DNA of 64,000 bases from Actinomadura meyerae. GTDB taxonomy: Bacteria; Actinomycetota; Actinomycetes; Streptosporangiales; Streptosporangiaceae. The stretch lies in contig NZ_FZOR01000001.1 of the NCBI RefSeq assembly GCF_900188445.1, positions 434,001 through 498,000 on the forward strand. The letters run 5' to 3'. Below the pieces are notes generated by a model, which was not told the origin of the DNA, ran no database searches, and saw nothing but the letters and a program-made list of their open reading frames with translations. Shown piece by piece: positions 35,226-44,862 of the stretch. Position numbers and translations under genes: made by a program. Position 1 is the stretch's first letter; each line of letters opens with the position of its first letter.

Positions 35226-35867
35226 ATGAGAATCACGATCTTCGGAGCGACCGGCGGCACCGGCGTCCTCACCGTCCGGCGGGCGCTGGACGCCGGGCAC
35301 CACGTCACCGCCGTCGTCCGCGACCCCGCGCGGCTGCCGGACGAGCTGCGCGCCTGCGCCGAGGTCGTCCAGGCCGACGCCATGGACCCGGCCGCGATCG
35401 AGGAGGCGGTCAAGGGCCGCGACGCCGTCCTGTCCGCCCTCGGCACCCGCGAGGGCCGCGCCCCGACCACCGTCTGCGCCGACGGCGCCCGCAGCGTCCT
35501 CGCCGCCATGGGCGCCGCGGGCGCCGACCGGTTCGTGCTGGTCAGCGCGGCCGGGCTGCACGCCGGGCCGGGCGACGACCCGCTCACCCGGTTCGTCGTC
35601 AAGCCGTTGGTCCTGCAGCCGCTCCTCAAGCACGCGTTCGCCGACATGCGCGCCGCCGAGGCCCTGGTCCGCGAGTCCGGGCTGCGCTGGACGATCGTCC
35701 GCCCGCCCCGCCTCACCAACGGCCCCGGCAACGGCCGCTACCGCAAGGCGATCGACCGCAACGTGCTCGGCGGCGCCACCATCGCCCGCGCCGACCTGGC
35801 CGTCGCCCTCCTCGACCAGATGGCCGACGACTCCTCCATCGGCCGCGTCGTCAGCGTCGCGAGCTGA
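35226..35867 (+). CDS. NAD(P)-binding atypical SDR (NmrA-like)
   Basis: 213 residues with the Rossmann start ITIFGATGGTGVLTVRRALD (GxxGxxG) and WTIVRPPRLTNGPGNGRYR, the pattern of NmrA-like/flavin-reductase-like atypical SDRs. It may be a reductase or a redox-sensing protein; no catalytic YxxxK is obvious. The presence of two operator sites directly upstream shows it is a target of the divergent TetR regulator, so it is probably induced by a small molecule. Confidence 0.87.
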   Translation: MRITIFGATGGTGVLTVRRALDAGHHVTAVVRDPARLPDELRACAEVVQADAMDPAAIEEAVKGRDAVLSALGTREGRAPTTVCADGARSVLAAMGAAGADRFVLVSAAGLHAGPGDDPLTRFVVKPLVLQPLLKHAFADMRAAEALVRESGLRWTIVRPPRLTNGPGNGRYRKAIDRNVLGGATIARADLAVALLDQMADDSSIGRVVSVAS

Positions 35868-35967
35868 GCGGCATGACACCTGTCATGCCGATCGCCTGAC
35901 AGGCGCCGCCGGAACCGGTGACACCGGCTCCTACCGGCCGCCGCCCGCGGCCGCGAGGCTGGAGCGC

Positions 35968-36894
35968 ATGAACGATCCGGCCATCACCGTCACCGGTCTC
36001 CGCCAGCGGTACGGGGACTTCGAGGCCGTCGCCGGCATCTCCTTCGAGGTGGGGGAGGGCGAGCTGTTCGCCCTCCTCGGCACCAACGGCGCCGGCAAGA
36101 CGACCACGCTCGAGACCCTGGAGGGGCACCGGCCCGCCCACGCGGGCACCGTCCGGGTGCTCGGGCACGACCCGTACCGGGAGCGCCGCGCCGTCCGCCC
36201 GCGCATGGGCATCATGCTCCAGGACGGCGGCTTCTTCGCCGACCTCACCGTCGCCGAGACCGTCGAGCACTGGCGCGGCTTCACCCCGGCGGCGCGCGGC
36301 GCCGAGGAGGCCATCGCCGTCGCCGGGCTCGCCGGGAAGGCCGGCGTGCGGGTGCGGCAGCTCTCCGGCGGCCAGAAGCGCCGCCTCGACCTCGCCCTCG
36401 CGCTGCTCGGCCGCCCGCAGGTCATCTTCCTGGACGAACCCACCACCGGCATGGACCCCGAGGCCCGGCAGGCCACCTGGACGACCGTCCGGGGCCTCGT
36501 CGCGGACGGCACCACCGTCCTGCTCACCACGCACTACCTGGAGGAGGCCGAGCACCTCGCCGACCGGCTCGCGATCATGCACCGGGGCCGGATCGAGACG
36601 TCCGGGACGGTCGGCGAGGTCGTCGCCGGGCACGGCGACCGCATCCGCTTCCGCGTCCCCGGCACCGTCCAGGTCGCCGAGCTGCCGGAGCTGCGCGGCG
36701 CCCGCGCGTCCATCTCCGTCGACGGCGGCCGGGCCGTCGCCTCCTACGCGGTCACCGGCGCCGGCCTCCAGGCGTGCCTGTACGACCTGCTGCGCTGGGC
36801 CGACGGCCGGCGCCTCACCCTGGACGGCCTGGAGGCGCGCAGCGCGTCCCTCGAGGACGTCTTCCTCCGCACGGCCGAAGGAGCCGCCCGATGA
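35968..36894 (+). CDS. ABC transporter ATP-binding protein (drug/antibiotic exporter type)
   Basis: 308 residues: Walker A GTNGAGKTT, signature LSGGQKRRLD, Walker B VIFLDEPTTGMDP and switch His in LLTTHYLEEAEHLADR are intact. A C-terminal extension of about 85 residues follows, as in DrrA-type exporter ATPases. It overlaps the permease gene by ATGA. A two-component pair directly downstream suggests regulation by an envelope or drug signal, as in LiaFSR-like loci. Confidence 0.92.
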   Translation: MNDPAITVTGLRQRYGDFEAVAGISFEVGEGELFALLGTNGAGKTTTLETLEGHRPAHAGTVRVLGHDPYRERRAVRPRMGIMLQDGGFFADLTVAETVEHWRGFTPAARGAEEAIAVAGLAGKAGVRVRQLSGGQKRRLDLALALLGRPQVIFLDEPTTGMDPEARQATWTTVRGLVADGTTVLLTTHYLEEAEHLADRLAIMHRGRIETSGTVGEVVAGHGDRIRFRVPGTVQVAELPELRGARASISVDGGRAVASYAVTGAGLQACLYDLLRWADGRRLTLDGLEARSASLEDVFLRTAEGAAR

Positions 36895-37688
36895 ACCCCT
36901 CCGCCGTGCTCCGCGTCGCCCGCCTCGACGCCACCCTGCTCTGGCGCAACCGGACGGCGCTGTTCACCGTGGCCGGCCTGCCGGTCCTGTTCGCCGCGAT
37001 GCTCGTCCCGATGCGGGGCCAGGAGATCGGCGGCGTCGACGGCGCCCTCCTCCAGGGCACCGGGCACCTCGGGTTCTTCCTCGTCTTCGCGGTGTTCATG
37101 AACCTCGTCAACGTCTTCACCGCCCGCCGCGAGGACCGCACGCTCAAGCGGCTGCGCGGCACCGCGCTCTCGGACGCCGAGATCACCGGCGGCAGCGTGC
37201 TGACCGCGACCGCCGTGTACGCCGTGCAGGCCCTCGCGCTGCTGGTCGCGCTGGCCGCCGCGTTCGGCGGCCGGTTCCCCGCCGACCCGGTGCTGCTGCT
37301 CGCCGGGCTCGCCGGCGGCGCCGCCGTCTTCGCCGTGCTGGCCTTCGCCGTCTCCGGCCTCACCCCGAACGCGGAGCTGGCGCAGCTCACCGTGCTGCCG
37401 ATCATGTTCGGCTGCCTGCTGGGCGGCGGGGTGATGTTCCCGCTGGAGGAGCTGCCGGGCTGGCTCCAGCACGTGTGCCGGGCCGTCCCGCTCAACCCGG
37501 TCGTGGAGATCGTCCGGACCGGGTACTTCGGCCGCGACTTCGTCCACCACGGCGCCCCGCAGCCGTCGCTGAGCATCGTGCAGGGATGGCTCGCCTGCGT
37601 CCGGCCGTTCCTCTACCTGGTCCTCTGGGGCGCCCTCGGCCGCGCCCTCGCCGCCCGCTGGTTCCGCTGGGAGCCGCGGCACGCCTGA
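36891..37688 (+). CDS. ABC transporter permease (ABC-2 type)
   Basis: 265 residues with about six membrane segments (for example FFLVFAVFMNLVNVF, AVYAVQALALLVALAAAF, LTVLPIMFGCLLGGGVMF) and the ABC-2 C-terminal block LPGWLQHVCRAVPLNPVVEI. It forms the transmembrane part of the exporter with the preceding ATPase. The spacing to the histidine kinase gene is 38 nt, so all four genes may form one operon. Confidence 0.9.
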   Translation: MNPSAVLRVARLDATLLWRNRTALFTVAGLPVLFAAMLVPMRGQEIGGVDGALLQGTGHLGFFLVFAVFMNLVNVFTARREDRTLKRLRGTALSDAEITGGSVLTATAVYAVQALALLVALAAAFGGRFPADPVLLLAGLAGGAAVFAVLAFAVSGLTPNAELAQLTVLPIMFGCLLGGGVMFPLEELPGWLQHVCRAVPLNPVVEIVRTGYFGRDFVHHGAPQPSLSIVQGWLACVRPFLYLVLWGALGRALAARWFRWEPRHA

Positions 37689-37726
37689 CCAGCGGTACTA
37701 CCCTGCGTTGAGAGGAGGAACGGCAC

Positions 37727-38965
37727 ATGACGGTCGCCACCACGGCGGATCTCGAAGAACAGGACACCCGGAGGCTGGAGCGGTACCGGCGCGTCACCTA
37801 CCGGTCGTTCATGTTCGCGGCCGTCGGCTTCGTCGCGCCGCTCGTCGCCGGGCTCGGCGCCGCCTACGCCGACGGCGACGTGGGCGCGCCCGTCGCCGCC
37901 GCCGTGCTCGCCGGGTTCGGCGCGCTCGCCTTCTCCTACCGCAGGCTCGTCCGGACGGGCCTGGAGGGCGGCTCGTCCCGCGCCGACATCGCGGTGAGCG
38001 GCGCCGTCGCCGCGGCGCTGAGCCTGATGCTCCTCGTCAGCCCCTGGTTCACGATCGTCCCGGTGTTCTGGCTCTCCGCCGTCGTCCTGACGCCGATGAG
38101 CCGCGGGCGCCTCGCCGCCCTCTGCGCGGCAACCGGCGCGTACAGCGGCGCGGTCTCCACCGTCGCCGCGGACCGCCTCGGCGCGCACGGGGGGATGCCC
38201 TGGTACGGGGTCTTCCCGATCCTGTTCGTGCTCTACACCGCGGTCTGCGCGGTGGTCGCGTTCGTCAACCTCTACCAGCGCCGCATGTGGGACATGCACC
38301 GCGAGACCCACGCGGCCCGCGACGCCCTCGCCCGGCTCGCCGTCACCGAGGAGCGGCTCCGCTTCTCCCGCGACCTCCACGACCTGCTCGGCCACAGCCT
38401 GTCGCTGATCGCGGTGAAGAGCGAGCTGGCGATGCGGATGGCCGGCACCGACCCCGAGCGGGCCGGCGCCGAGATGGCCGACGTCCGGCACGCCGCCCGG
38501 GAGGCGCTGCGCGAGGTGCGCGCCGCCGTCAGCGGGTACCGCGCGGTCGAGCTGGACGCCGAGCTGGCCGGGGTGCGGGCGGTGCTGGAGGCCGCCGGGG
38601 TCCGCTGCGAGGCCGGCGCCCCGCCGGACGGGCTGCCGCCCGAGGTCCGCTCCGTGCTCGCCTGGGTCATCCGCGAGGGCGCCACCAACGTCATCAAGCA
38701 CAGCGAGGCGCGCCGCTGCGCGATCTCCATCACCTCCCACGGCGGGTCCGTGGTGCTGGAGATGGTGAACGACGGCGCCCGCGCGGCCGGCGGGCCGGGC
38801 GGCTCGGGGCTGACCGGGCTCGCCGAGCGCGCCGCCGTGCTCGGCGGCGAGGTCGCCTTCGGGCGGCGCGGCCGCGACGAGTTCCTGCTGCGCGCCGCCG
38901 TACCGCTGCCCGCGCCCGGCGACGACCCCGTGCCCGCCGCGGCGCCCGCCGGGAGGGGAGCGTGA
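37727..38965 (+). CDS. Sensor histidine kinase, NarL/DesK type
   Basis: 412 residues. About five membrane helices fill residues 30-185, then a HisKA_3 domain with RFSRDLHDLLGHSLSLIAVK (phospho-acceptor His) and a HATPase_c domain (VIREGATNVIKHSEARRC, GGSGLTGLAERAAVLGG). AGGAGGAA precedes the ATG at 6 nt. It senses a membrane or envelope signal and should phosphorylate the regulator encoded next, with which it overlaps by GTGA. Confidence 0.93.
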   Translation: MTVATTADLEEQDTRRLERYRRVTYRSFMFAAVGFVAPLVAGLGAAYADGDVGAPVAAAVLAGFGALAFSYRRLVRTGLEGGSSRADIAVSGAVAAALSLMLLVSPWFTIVPVFWLSAVVLTPMSRGRLAALCAATGAYSGAVSTVAADRLGAHGGMPWYGVFPILFVLYTAVCAVVAFVNLYQRRMWDMHRETHAARDALARLAVTEERLRFSRDLHDLLGHSLSLIAVKSELAMRMAGTDPERAGAEMADVRHAAREALREVRAAVSGYRAVELDAELAGVRAVLEAAGVRCEAGAPPDGLPPEVRSVLAWVIREGATNVIKHSEARRCAISITSHGGSVVLEMVNDGARAAGGPGGSGLTGLAERAAVLGGEVAFGRRGRDEFLLRAAVPLPAPGDDPVPAAAPAGRGA

Positions 38966-39567
38966 TCCGCGTCCTGCTCGCCGACGACGAGCACCTCATC
39001 CGCGGCGCCGTCGCCGCGCTGCTCGGCCTGGAGGCCGACCTGGAGGTCGTCGCCGAGGTCGGCCGGGGCGACGAGGTCGCCGCCGCCGTCGCCGCGCACG
39101 ACCCGGACGTCGCCGTCCTGGACATCGAGATGCCGGGCGCGGACGGCCTCGCCGTCGCCGAGGAGCTGCACGCCTCCGGCGCCCGCTGCGCCGTCTGCAT
39201 CCTCACGAGCTTCGGCCGCCCCGGCTACCTGCGCCGCGCCATGGCCGCCGGGGTCCGCGGCTTCGTCGCCAAGGACGCCCCCACGCAGGAGCTCGCCGCC
39301 GCCATCCGCAAGGTCCACGGCGGCGGCCGCTACCTGGACGCCGAGCTCGCCGCCGGCGCCATGGCCGCCGGCGACAACCCGCTCACCGAGCGCGAGCGCG
39401 AGGTCCTGCGCCTCACCGGCACCGGCGCCGGGACGGCCCGCATCGCCGCCTCCCTGCACCTGTCCGAGGGCACCGTCCGCAACTACCTGTCCACCGCCAT
39501 GAGCAAGCTCGACGAGTCCAACCGCCTCGCCGCCGTCCGCGCCGCCGAGCGCATGGGCTGGATCTGA
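38962..39567 (+). CDS. LuxR/NarL-type response regulator
   Basis: 201 residues. The receiver domain has LLADDEHLI (acidic pocket), DVAVLDIEMPGADG with the phospho-acceptor Asp, and ILTSFGRPGYLR / GFVAKDAPTQEL with the conserved Thr/Ser and Lys. The C-terminal LuxR helix-turn-helix reads LTEREREVLRLTGTGAGTAR and LSEGTVRNYLS. It is most similar in pattern to DesR/LiaR regulators. The target is probably the ABC exporter operon it belongs to. Confidence 0.94.
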   Translation: MIRVLLADDEHLIRGAVAALLGLEADLEVVAEVGRGDEVAAAVAAHDPDVAVLDIEMPGADGLAVAEELHASGARCAVCILTSFGRPGYLRRAMAAGVRGFVAKDAPTQELAAAIRKVHGGGRYLDAELAAGAMAAGDNPLTEREREVLRLTGTGAGTARIAASLHLSEGTVRNYLSTAMSKLDESNRLAAVRAAERMGWI

Positions 39568-39601
39568 CGCCGCCGCGTGCCCCGCCGTTACCCTGGTCGG
39601 C

Positions 39602-40765
39602 GTGGGTGAGCCTCTCGTAGCGCGCATGCAGGGATTCGGCGAAACGATCTTCGCTGAGATGTCGGCCCTGGCCGTCCGGACCGGGGCGATCAATCTCGGC
39701 CAGGGCTTCCCGGACGAGGACGGCCCGGCCGGTGTCCTGGACGCGGCGGTCGGGGCCATCCGCTCGGGCGGGAACCAGTACCCGCCCGGGCCGGGCGTGC
39801 CGGAGCTGCGGGAGGCGGTGGCGGCGCAGCGGCTCGGCCGGTACGGGCTGGAGTACGACCCGGCGACCGAGGTGTACGTGACCGTGGGCGCCACCGAGGG
39901 CATCGCCGCGTCGGTGCTCGCCCTCGCCGGGCCCGGCGACGAGGTCATCGTCTTCGAGCCGTACTACGACTCCTACGCGGCCGTCGTCGCGCTCGCCGGG
40001 GCCGTGCGGAGGCCCGTCATGCTGCGCCCGGTCGAGGGGCGGTTCACCTTCGACCCCGACGAGCTGCGGGCGGCGGTCGGCCCCCGCACCCGCGCGATCC
40101 TGGTGAACTCGCCGCACAACCCGGCGGGCACCGTCTTCACGCGCGGCGAGCTGGAGGCCATCGCGGCCGTGTGCCGCGAGCACGACCTGGTCGCGATCAC
40201 CGACGAGGTGTACGAGTACCTCACCTTCGACGGCGCCGAGCACATCCCCCTGGCCGCGCTCGACGGGATGCGGGAGCGGACGGTGTCGGTGTCGTCCGCC
40301 GGGAAGTCGTTCTCCGTCACCGGCTGGAAGACCGGCTGGGTCACCGCGCCCGCCCGCTACGTCCGGGCCGTCCAGACGGTGAAGCAGTTCCTCACCTACG
40401 CGGTCAGCGCCCCCTACCAGCGGGCCGCCGCGTACGCGCTGCGCAACGAGATCCCGTGGGTGGAGGAGCTGCGCAAGTCGCTGCAGGCCAAGCGCGACCG
40501 GCTCATCACCGGCCTGGAGGCCGCCGGGTTCACGGCGTACCGGCCGCAGGGCACCTACTTCGTGCAGGCCGACATCCGGCCGCTCGGCTTCACCGACGGC
40601 ATGGAGCTGGCCCGCGCCCTGCCGGAGAAGGCGGGCGTCGTCGCGATCCCGACGCAGGTGTTCTACGACCACGCCGAGGCCGGCGCCCACTTCGTCCGGT
40701 TCGCGTTCTGCAAGAAGGACGAGGTCATCGACGAGGCCGTGGAGCGCCTCGCCCGGCTCCGCTGA
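39602..40765 (+). CDS. Class I/II PLP-dependent aminotransferase
   Basis: 387 residues. INLGQGFPDEDGP, NQYPPGPGVPELREAVA, NSPHNPAGTVFTRGE, DEVYEYLTFDG and SVSSAGKSFSVTGWKTGW (PLP Lys) define an aspartate-aminotransferase-fold enzyme. The pattern is that of the kynurenine/glutamine-type or N-succinyldiaminopimelate (DapC-like) aminotransferases. It begins with GTG 34 nt after the response regulator. DapC-like function is common for this group in actinomycetes but is not proven by the sequence. Confidence 0.9.
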   Translation: MGEPLVARMQGFGETIFAEMSALAVRTGAINLGQGFPDEDGPAGVLDAAVGAIRSGGNQYPPGPGVPELREAVAAQRLGRYGLEYDPATEVYVTVGATEGIAASVLALAGPGDEVIVFEPYYDSYAAVVALAGAVRRPVMLRPVEGRFTFDPDELRAAVGPRTRAILVNSPHNPAGTVFTRGELEAIAAVCREHDLVAITDEVYEYLTFDGAEHIPLAALDGMRERTVSVSSAGKSFSVTGWKTGWVTAPARYVRAVQTVKQFLTYAVSAPYQRAAAYALRNEIPWVEELRKSLQAKRDRLITGLEAAGFTAYRPQGTYFVQADIRPLGFTDGMELARALPEKAGVVAIPTQVFYDHAEAGAHFVRFAFCKKDEVIDEAVERLARLR

Positions 40766-40860
40766 GACCCGGCTTCCGCTGAGAAAGGCGCGGCGCGCGT
40801 GTAAACGGGACCGCCCGCCCGGGATTACCTCACGACAACCGACCCCGACGGGAGGTACTC

Positions 40861-41406
40861 GTGGATGATCCCGAATCACGGTTCACCCGCCTGTACGACG
40901 AGAACCATCGCCGCGTCCTCGCCTACGCGCTCACCCGCGCCGAACCGCACACCGCCGAGGACATCGCCGGCGAGACGTTCCTGATCGCCTGGCGGCGGCT
41001 GGACGACATCGCCGACCCGCCGCTGCCGTGGCTGCTCGGCGTCGCCCGCAACCTGCTGCACAAGCAGCGCGACCGGCGGCTGCGCGGCCACGCCCTGGCC
41101 GACCGGATCCGGGCGCTGGCGACGCCCGCCGACCTCGCCGCCTGGGACGTCGCCGAGCACGTGGTGGAGCGCGAGACCGCGCTCGCGGCGATCGCCGGGC
41201 TGTCCGAGCGCGACCTGGAGGTCCTCGCGCTCGTGAACTGGCACGGCCTGGAACCGCGCCAGGCGGCGAAGGTCGTGGGCTGCTCGGTGCCCGCGTTCGC
41301 CGTCCGGCTGCACCGGGCCCGCAGGCGCCTCGCCCGCGCCCTGGACGCCGCCGCCCCGGCCGGTCCCCGTCCCGCCGTCCAGGCCGCCCCGGAGGCGGCC
41401 CGATGA
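40861..41406 (+). CDS. ECF-type RNA polymerase sigma factor
   Basis: 181 residues. Region 2 (RLYDENHRRVLAYALTRAEP, AGETFLIAWRRLDDI) and region 4 (LSERDLEVLALVNWHGLEPRQAAKVVG, CSVPAFAVRLHRARRRLARAL) are complete. GGGAGG precedes the GTG start. It overlaps the next gene by ATGA, the arrangement typical of sigma and membrane-anchored partner. The preceding 95 nt hold GTAAACGGGACC, which could be part of an autoregulated promoter. Confidence 0.93.
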   Translation: MDDPESRFTRLYDENHRRVLAYALTRAEPHTAEDIAGETFLIAWRRLDDIADPPLPWLLGVARNLLHKQRDRRLRGHALADRIRALATPADLAAWDVAEHVVERETALAAIAGLSERDLEVLALVNWHGLEPRQAAKVVGCSVPAFAVRLHRARRRLARALDAAAPAGPRPAVQAAPEAAR

Positions 41407-42527
41407 CCAGTGGAGAGAGCATGAAGGACGCCGACACGATCTTCCGGGGCCTCAAGCCCGCCGCGCTGGACGAGCTGGCCGGCGAGGGCCACGCCCGGCG
41501 CCGCGACACCGACCTCGCCCGCGCGATGGGCGCCGCCGCCGAGCCCGCCCCGCGCCGCGCCCTCCGCCTGCGCCGGCCGCTGCTGCTGGCCGCCGCAGCC
41601 ACCGCCGCGGCATGCGCCGCCGCGGGCGCCATCGTGATCACGGACGGGGACGGGGGCGCGTCGCCGCCGGGCGTGGTGCAGCAGGGGCCCGCCGGTGCGC
41701 GCGACATCCTGCTCGCCAGCGCCAAGGCGGCCGAGAAGACCCCGGCGACGGTGGGCCGCTACTGGTACGCGCGCACTCAGACGAGGGTGGTGCACGAGTA
41801 CGAGCAGGGCCCGGCGGCCAGGAGGCCGGGGAGTCCTGGCGGCCGTCCCAAGCAGCCGAAGAAGCTCCCCTACACGTACGTGACCACGGGGGAGCAGGAG
41901 AGCTGGACGGCGCGGTCCCCGCGCGACCGCACCCGCACGATCGCCGGGATCGGCGTGAAGGCGAGCTTCCCCACGGCCCGCGACGAGGCGGCATGGCGCC
42001 GCGCCGGCTCGCCCGAGCTGCTCGACGAGGAGGACCGGACCCGGTCGGTGAACGACTACGACGAGCCGGTCAGGTACACGATCGGGAGCGGCCAGGTGTC
42101 GATGGCCGAGCTGCGCCGGCTGCCCGCGGACGCGGCGGGCCTGGCGGCCGAGCTGCGCCGCCGCTACGCGGCCGACGTGCGCGCGGCGGGCGGGCGGGAG
42201 AACGTCGACCCCTACCCGTACTACGTCTGGATGGTCGCGCAGGACCTGCTCGCCGGCCCCCTCACGCCGGGCACCCGGGCGGCGCTGTACCGCGTCCTGA
42301 GCGAGCAGGAGGGCGTCCGGTCCGACGGCGCGGTCACCGACCAGCTCAGGCGCCGGGGCGTGGGCGTCTCGATGGGCGGCCCCGCCGGGCGCATCCGGCT
42401 GATCATCGACCCGCGGACGGCCGCGCTGCTCGCCTTCGAGTCCTTCGTCGACGAGCGCGGCGAGCCCGGCCTGTCGATGGCGTACAAGGCGATGGGCTGG
42501 GTGGACTCCCTGGACGCGCGTCCCTGA
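41403..42527 (+). CDS. CU044_5270 family protein, sigma-factor partner
   Basis: 374 residues: a cytosolic N-terminal segment (DADTIFRGLKPAALDELAG), a single membrane helix (LLLAAAATAAACAAAGAIVI) and a large outer domain with a Trp/Tyr-rich start (TPATVGRYWYARTQTRVVH). This fits the CU044_5270 family found beside ECF sigma factors in actinomycetes. The layout suggests a membrane-bound anti-sigma or signal-sensing role; no ZAS zinc motif is visible. The start is set by ATGA overlap with the sigma gene. Confidence 0.82.
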   Translation: MTSGESMKDADTIFRGLKPAALDELAGEGHARRRDTDLARAMGAAAEPAPRRALRLRRPLLLAAAATAAACAAAGAIVITDGDGGASPPGVVQQGPAGARDILLASAKAAEKTPATVGRYWYARTQTRVVHEYEQGPAARRPGSPGGRPKQPKKLPYTYVTTGEQESWTARSPRDRTRTIAGIGVKASFPTARDEAAWRRAGSPELLDEEDRTRSVNDYDEPVRYTIGSGQVSMAELRRLPADAAGLAAELRRRYAADVRAAGGRENVDPYPYYVWMVAQDLLAGPLTPGTRAALYRVLSEQEGVRSDGAVTDQLRRRGVGVSMGGPAGRIRLIIDPRTAALLAFESFVDERGEPGLSMAYKAMGWVDSLDARP

Positions 42528-42530
42528 CGG

Positions 42531-42591
42531 TTCGGCGGAGTTCGCCGAAGAGGCGGCGCTCGTTGGGCGGATTTCGCCCATGAGCGCCGCC
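42531..42591. terminator. Two tandem hairpins after the sigma/partner operon
   Basis: The first hairpin starts three bases past the stop: TTCGGCG-5 nt-CGCCGAA. The second has a 10-bp perfect stem, GGCGGCGCTC / GAGCGCCGCC (42552-42561 with 42582-42591), with an inner GGGCG/CGCCC stem. There is no T-tract, as is usual for actinomycete terminators. It separates the operon from the carbamate kinase gene. Confidence 0.6.
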
Positions 42592-42616
42592 CTCCGCGCG
42601 GGTTAGCGTCCGTCCC

Positions 42617-43642
42617 GTGACCTGGAACGGCGGCGGGCCGCTCGACGGCGAGCGGATCCTCATCGCGCTCGGCGGCAACGCCATGACCGCACCGGACGGC
42701 AGCGCCGCGCCGGACGCGCAGGCCGCGGCGATCGAGGCCGCGATGGCGCACGTCGCCGACCTCGCCGCGGCGGGCGCGCGCGTCGCGCTCACCCACGGCA
42801 ACGGCCCCCAGGTCGGCAACCTGCTGATCAAGAACCGGCTGGCGGCGGGGGTGGTGCCGCCCGTCCCGCTGGACTGGTGCGGCGCGCAGACCCAGGCCAC
42901 CGTCGGCGTGATGATCATGAACGCGCTGGACCGGGCCCTGTCCGCGCGCGGCGCCGCCCGCCCGGTGTCCGCGGTGGTGACGCGCACGCTGGTGGACGCC
43001 GCCGACCCCGGCTTCGCCGCCCCCGCCAAGCCGATCGGCCGCTACTTCCCCGAGGAGCAGGCCCGCCGGTCCATGGCGCGCGGCGAGACGTGGCGGCGGT
43101 TCGGCACGCGGGGCTGGCGGCGCGTCGTCGCGAGCCCGGAGCCGCTGGAGATCCTGGACGCGGAGGCCGCCGCGGTCCTGCTGGACGCCGGGCACGTCGT
43201 CGTCGCCGCGGGCGGCGGGGGAGTGCCCGTGGTCCGGGCGGACCGCCCCGGCGGCGGGCACGGCGCGCTGCGCGGCGTCGAGGCCGTCGTCGACAAGGAC
43301 CTGGCGGCGCAGCTGCTGGCCCGCCGGCTCGGCGCGTCCGTCCTCGTCATCGCCACCGACGTGGAGTCCGCGATGACCGGGTTCGGCACGCCGCACGCCC
43401 GGCCGCTGCGCCGCACCACCGCCGCCGAGCTGGCCGCGCTCGCCGCCGCCGGGCACTTCGCCGGCGGCAGCATGGGCCCGAAGGTGGAGGCGGTGCGGCG
43501 GTTCGTCGCGGCCGGGGGCCGGCGCGCGGCGATCGCGTCGCTGGACCGGCTCGGCGACGCCGCGCACGGCCGCGCCGGGACGGTCGTGGAGGCGCCGGCC
43601 GGGGTAGAGACCACACCGAGCAGAGCAGCCGAGGAGCGATGA
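42617..43642 (+). CDS. arcC: Carbamate kinase
   Basis: 341 residues of the amino-acid-kinase fold. [67 protein letters not shown] and [14 protein letters not shown] are the standard carbamate kinase blocks. It makes ATP from carbamoyl phosphate and ADP. It starts with GTG and ends one base before the ring-opening amidohydrolase gene, so the two are one unit. In bacteria that phosphorolyse oxalurate, carbamate kinase recovers the energy of the carbamoyl phosphate; AllFGH-like genes are present 30 kb away. Confidence 0.95.
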   Translation: MTWNGGGPLDGERILIALGGNAMTAPDGSAAPDAQAAAIEAAMAHVADLAAAGARVALTHGNGPQVGNLLIKNRLAAGVVPPVPLDWCGAQTQATVGVMIMNALDRALSARGAARPVSAVVTRTLVDAADPGFAAPAKPIGRYFPEEQARRSMARGETWRRFGTRGWRRVVASPEPLEILDAEAAAVLLDAGHVVVAAGGGGVPVVRADRPGGGHGALRGVEAVVDKDLAAQLLARRLGASVLVIATDVESAMTGFGTPHARPLRRTTAAELAALAAAGHFAGGSMGPKVEAVRRFVAAGGRRAAIASLDRLGDAAHGRAGTVVEAPAGVETTPSRAAEER

Positions 43643-43643
43643 C

Positions 43644-44750
43644 GTGCCCGACCCGATCGAAGTCCGCAAGATCCCCATCGAGAGCGTGACCGACGCGTCC
43701 GGGCTCGCCCGGCTGATCGACGACGGCGTCCTGGAGGCCGACCGCGTCCTCGCCGTCGTCGGCAAGACCGAGGGCAACGGCGGCGTGAACGACTACACGC
43801 GGCTGCTGGCCGACCGGGCCTTCCGCGAGGTCCTCACCGCCAAGGGCACCCGCTCGGCGGAGGAGGTGGCGCGCGTCCCGCTGGTGTGGTCGGGCGGCAC
43901 CGACGGCGTCCTCAGCCCGCACGCCACCGTGTTCGCCACGACCGACCCGGCCGCGGCGCCCGCCTCCGACGAGCCGCGCCTGTCGGTCGGCGTCGCGATG
44001 AGCGAGATCATCCTGCCCGAGGACATCGGCCGCCCCGCGATGGTCGAGACCGTCGCCGCCGGGGTCCGCGAGGCGATGAAGACCGCCGGGATCGACGACC
44101 CCGCCGACGTCCACTACGTGCAGACCAAGACGCCGCTGCTCACCCTCGACACGATCAACGACGCCAAGGCGCGGGGCCGCGACGTCGTCACCGAGGACAC
44201 GCTGAAGTCGATGGACATCTCCAACTCGACCACCGCGCTCGGCATCGCCGTCGCGCTCGGCGAGATCGAGATGCCGTCCGCCGGGCAGATCCACCGGGAC
44301 CTGTCGCTGTACTCGTCGGTGGCGTCCTGCTCGTCCGGCGTGGAGCTCGACCGGGCGCAGATCGTCGTCGTCGGCAACGTGCGCGGCATCGGCGGCCGGT
44401 ACCGGGCCGGGCACGGTGTGATGAAGGACGCACTGGACGCCGACGGCATCTGGGACGCGATCGCCTCGACCGGCCTCGATCTGCCCGACCGGCCCCGCGC
44501 GTCCGACCTCGGCGACCGGCTCGTCAACGTGTTCATCAAGTGCGAGGCCGACCCGCGCGGCGCGGTCCGCGGCCGCCGCAACATCATGCTGGACGACTCC
44601 GACGTGCACTGGCACCGGCAGATCAAGGCGTGCGTCGGCGGCGTCGCGGCGTCCGTCACCGGCGACCCGGCGGTGTTCGTGTCGGTCGCGGCCGTCCACC
44701 AGGGCCCGTCCGGCGGCGGCACCGTGGCCGCCATCGCCGACCTCGGCTGA
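43644..44750 (+). CDS. Ring-opening amidohydrolase (cyanuric acid hydrolase/barbiturase family)
   Basis: 368 residues in three homologous thirds, the hallmark of this rare fold. Lys and Ser of the three dyads are visible: [11 protein letters not shown] with [17 protein letters not shown] with [14 protein letters not shown] with HQGPSGGG. Members open cyanuric acid or barbiturate rings. Because uracil can be oxidised to barbiturate by a molybdenum hydroxylase, barbiturase activity would fit the permease/hydroxylase island in this window; cyanuric acid hydrolase is the alternative. GAGGAG precedes the GTG start. Confidence 0.92.
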   Translation: MPDPIEVRKIPIESVTDASGLARLIDDGVLEADRVLAVVGKTEGNGGVNDYTRLLADRAFREVLTAKGTRSAEEVARVPLVWSGGTDGVLSPHATVFATTDPAAAPASDEPRLSVGVAMSEIILPEDIGRPAMVETVAAGVREAMKTAGIDDPADVHYVQTKTPLLTLDTINDAKARGRDVVTEDTLKSMDISNSTTALGIAVALGEIEMPSAGQIHRDLSLYSSVASCSSGVELDRAQIVVVGNVRGIGGRYRAGHGVMKDALDADGIWDAIASTGLDLPDRPRASDLGDRLVNVFIKCEADPRGAVRGRRNIMLDDSDVHWHRQIKACVGGVAASVTGDPAVFVSVAAVHQGPSGGGTVAAIADLG

Positions 44751-44862
44751 GCCGGCGCTCGGAGCCGGACGGGCGATCCCGTGCGGCGATCCCGGGCGGG
44801 GGGCACGGAGAGTATCCGGTTAGTCGCCCGCAGGGGTCGCCGGAGGTTATAGCCTGCCTGGC

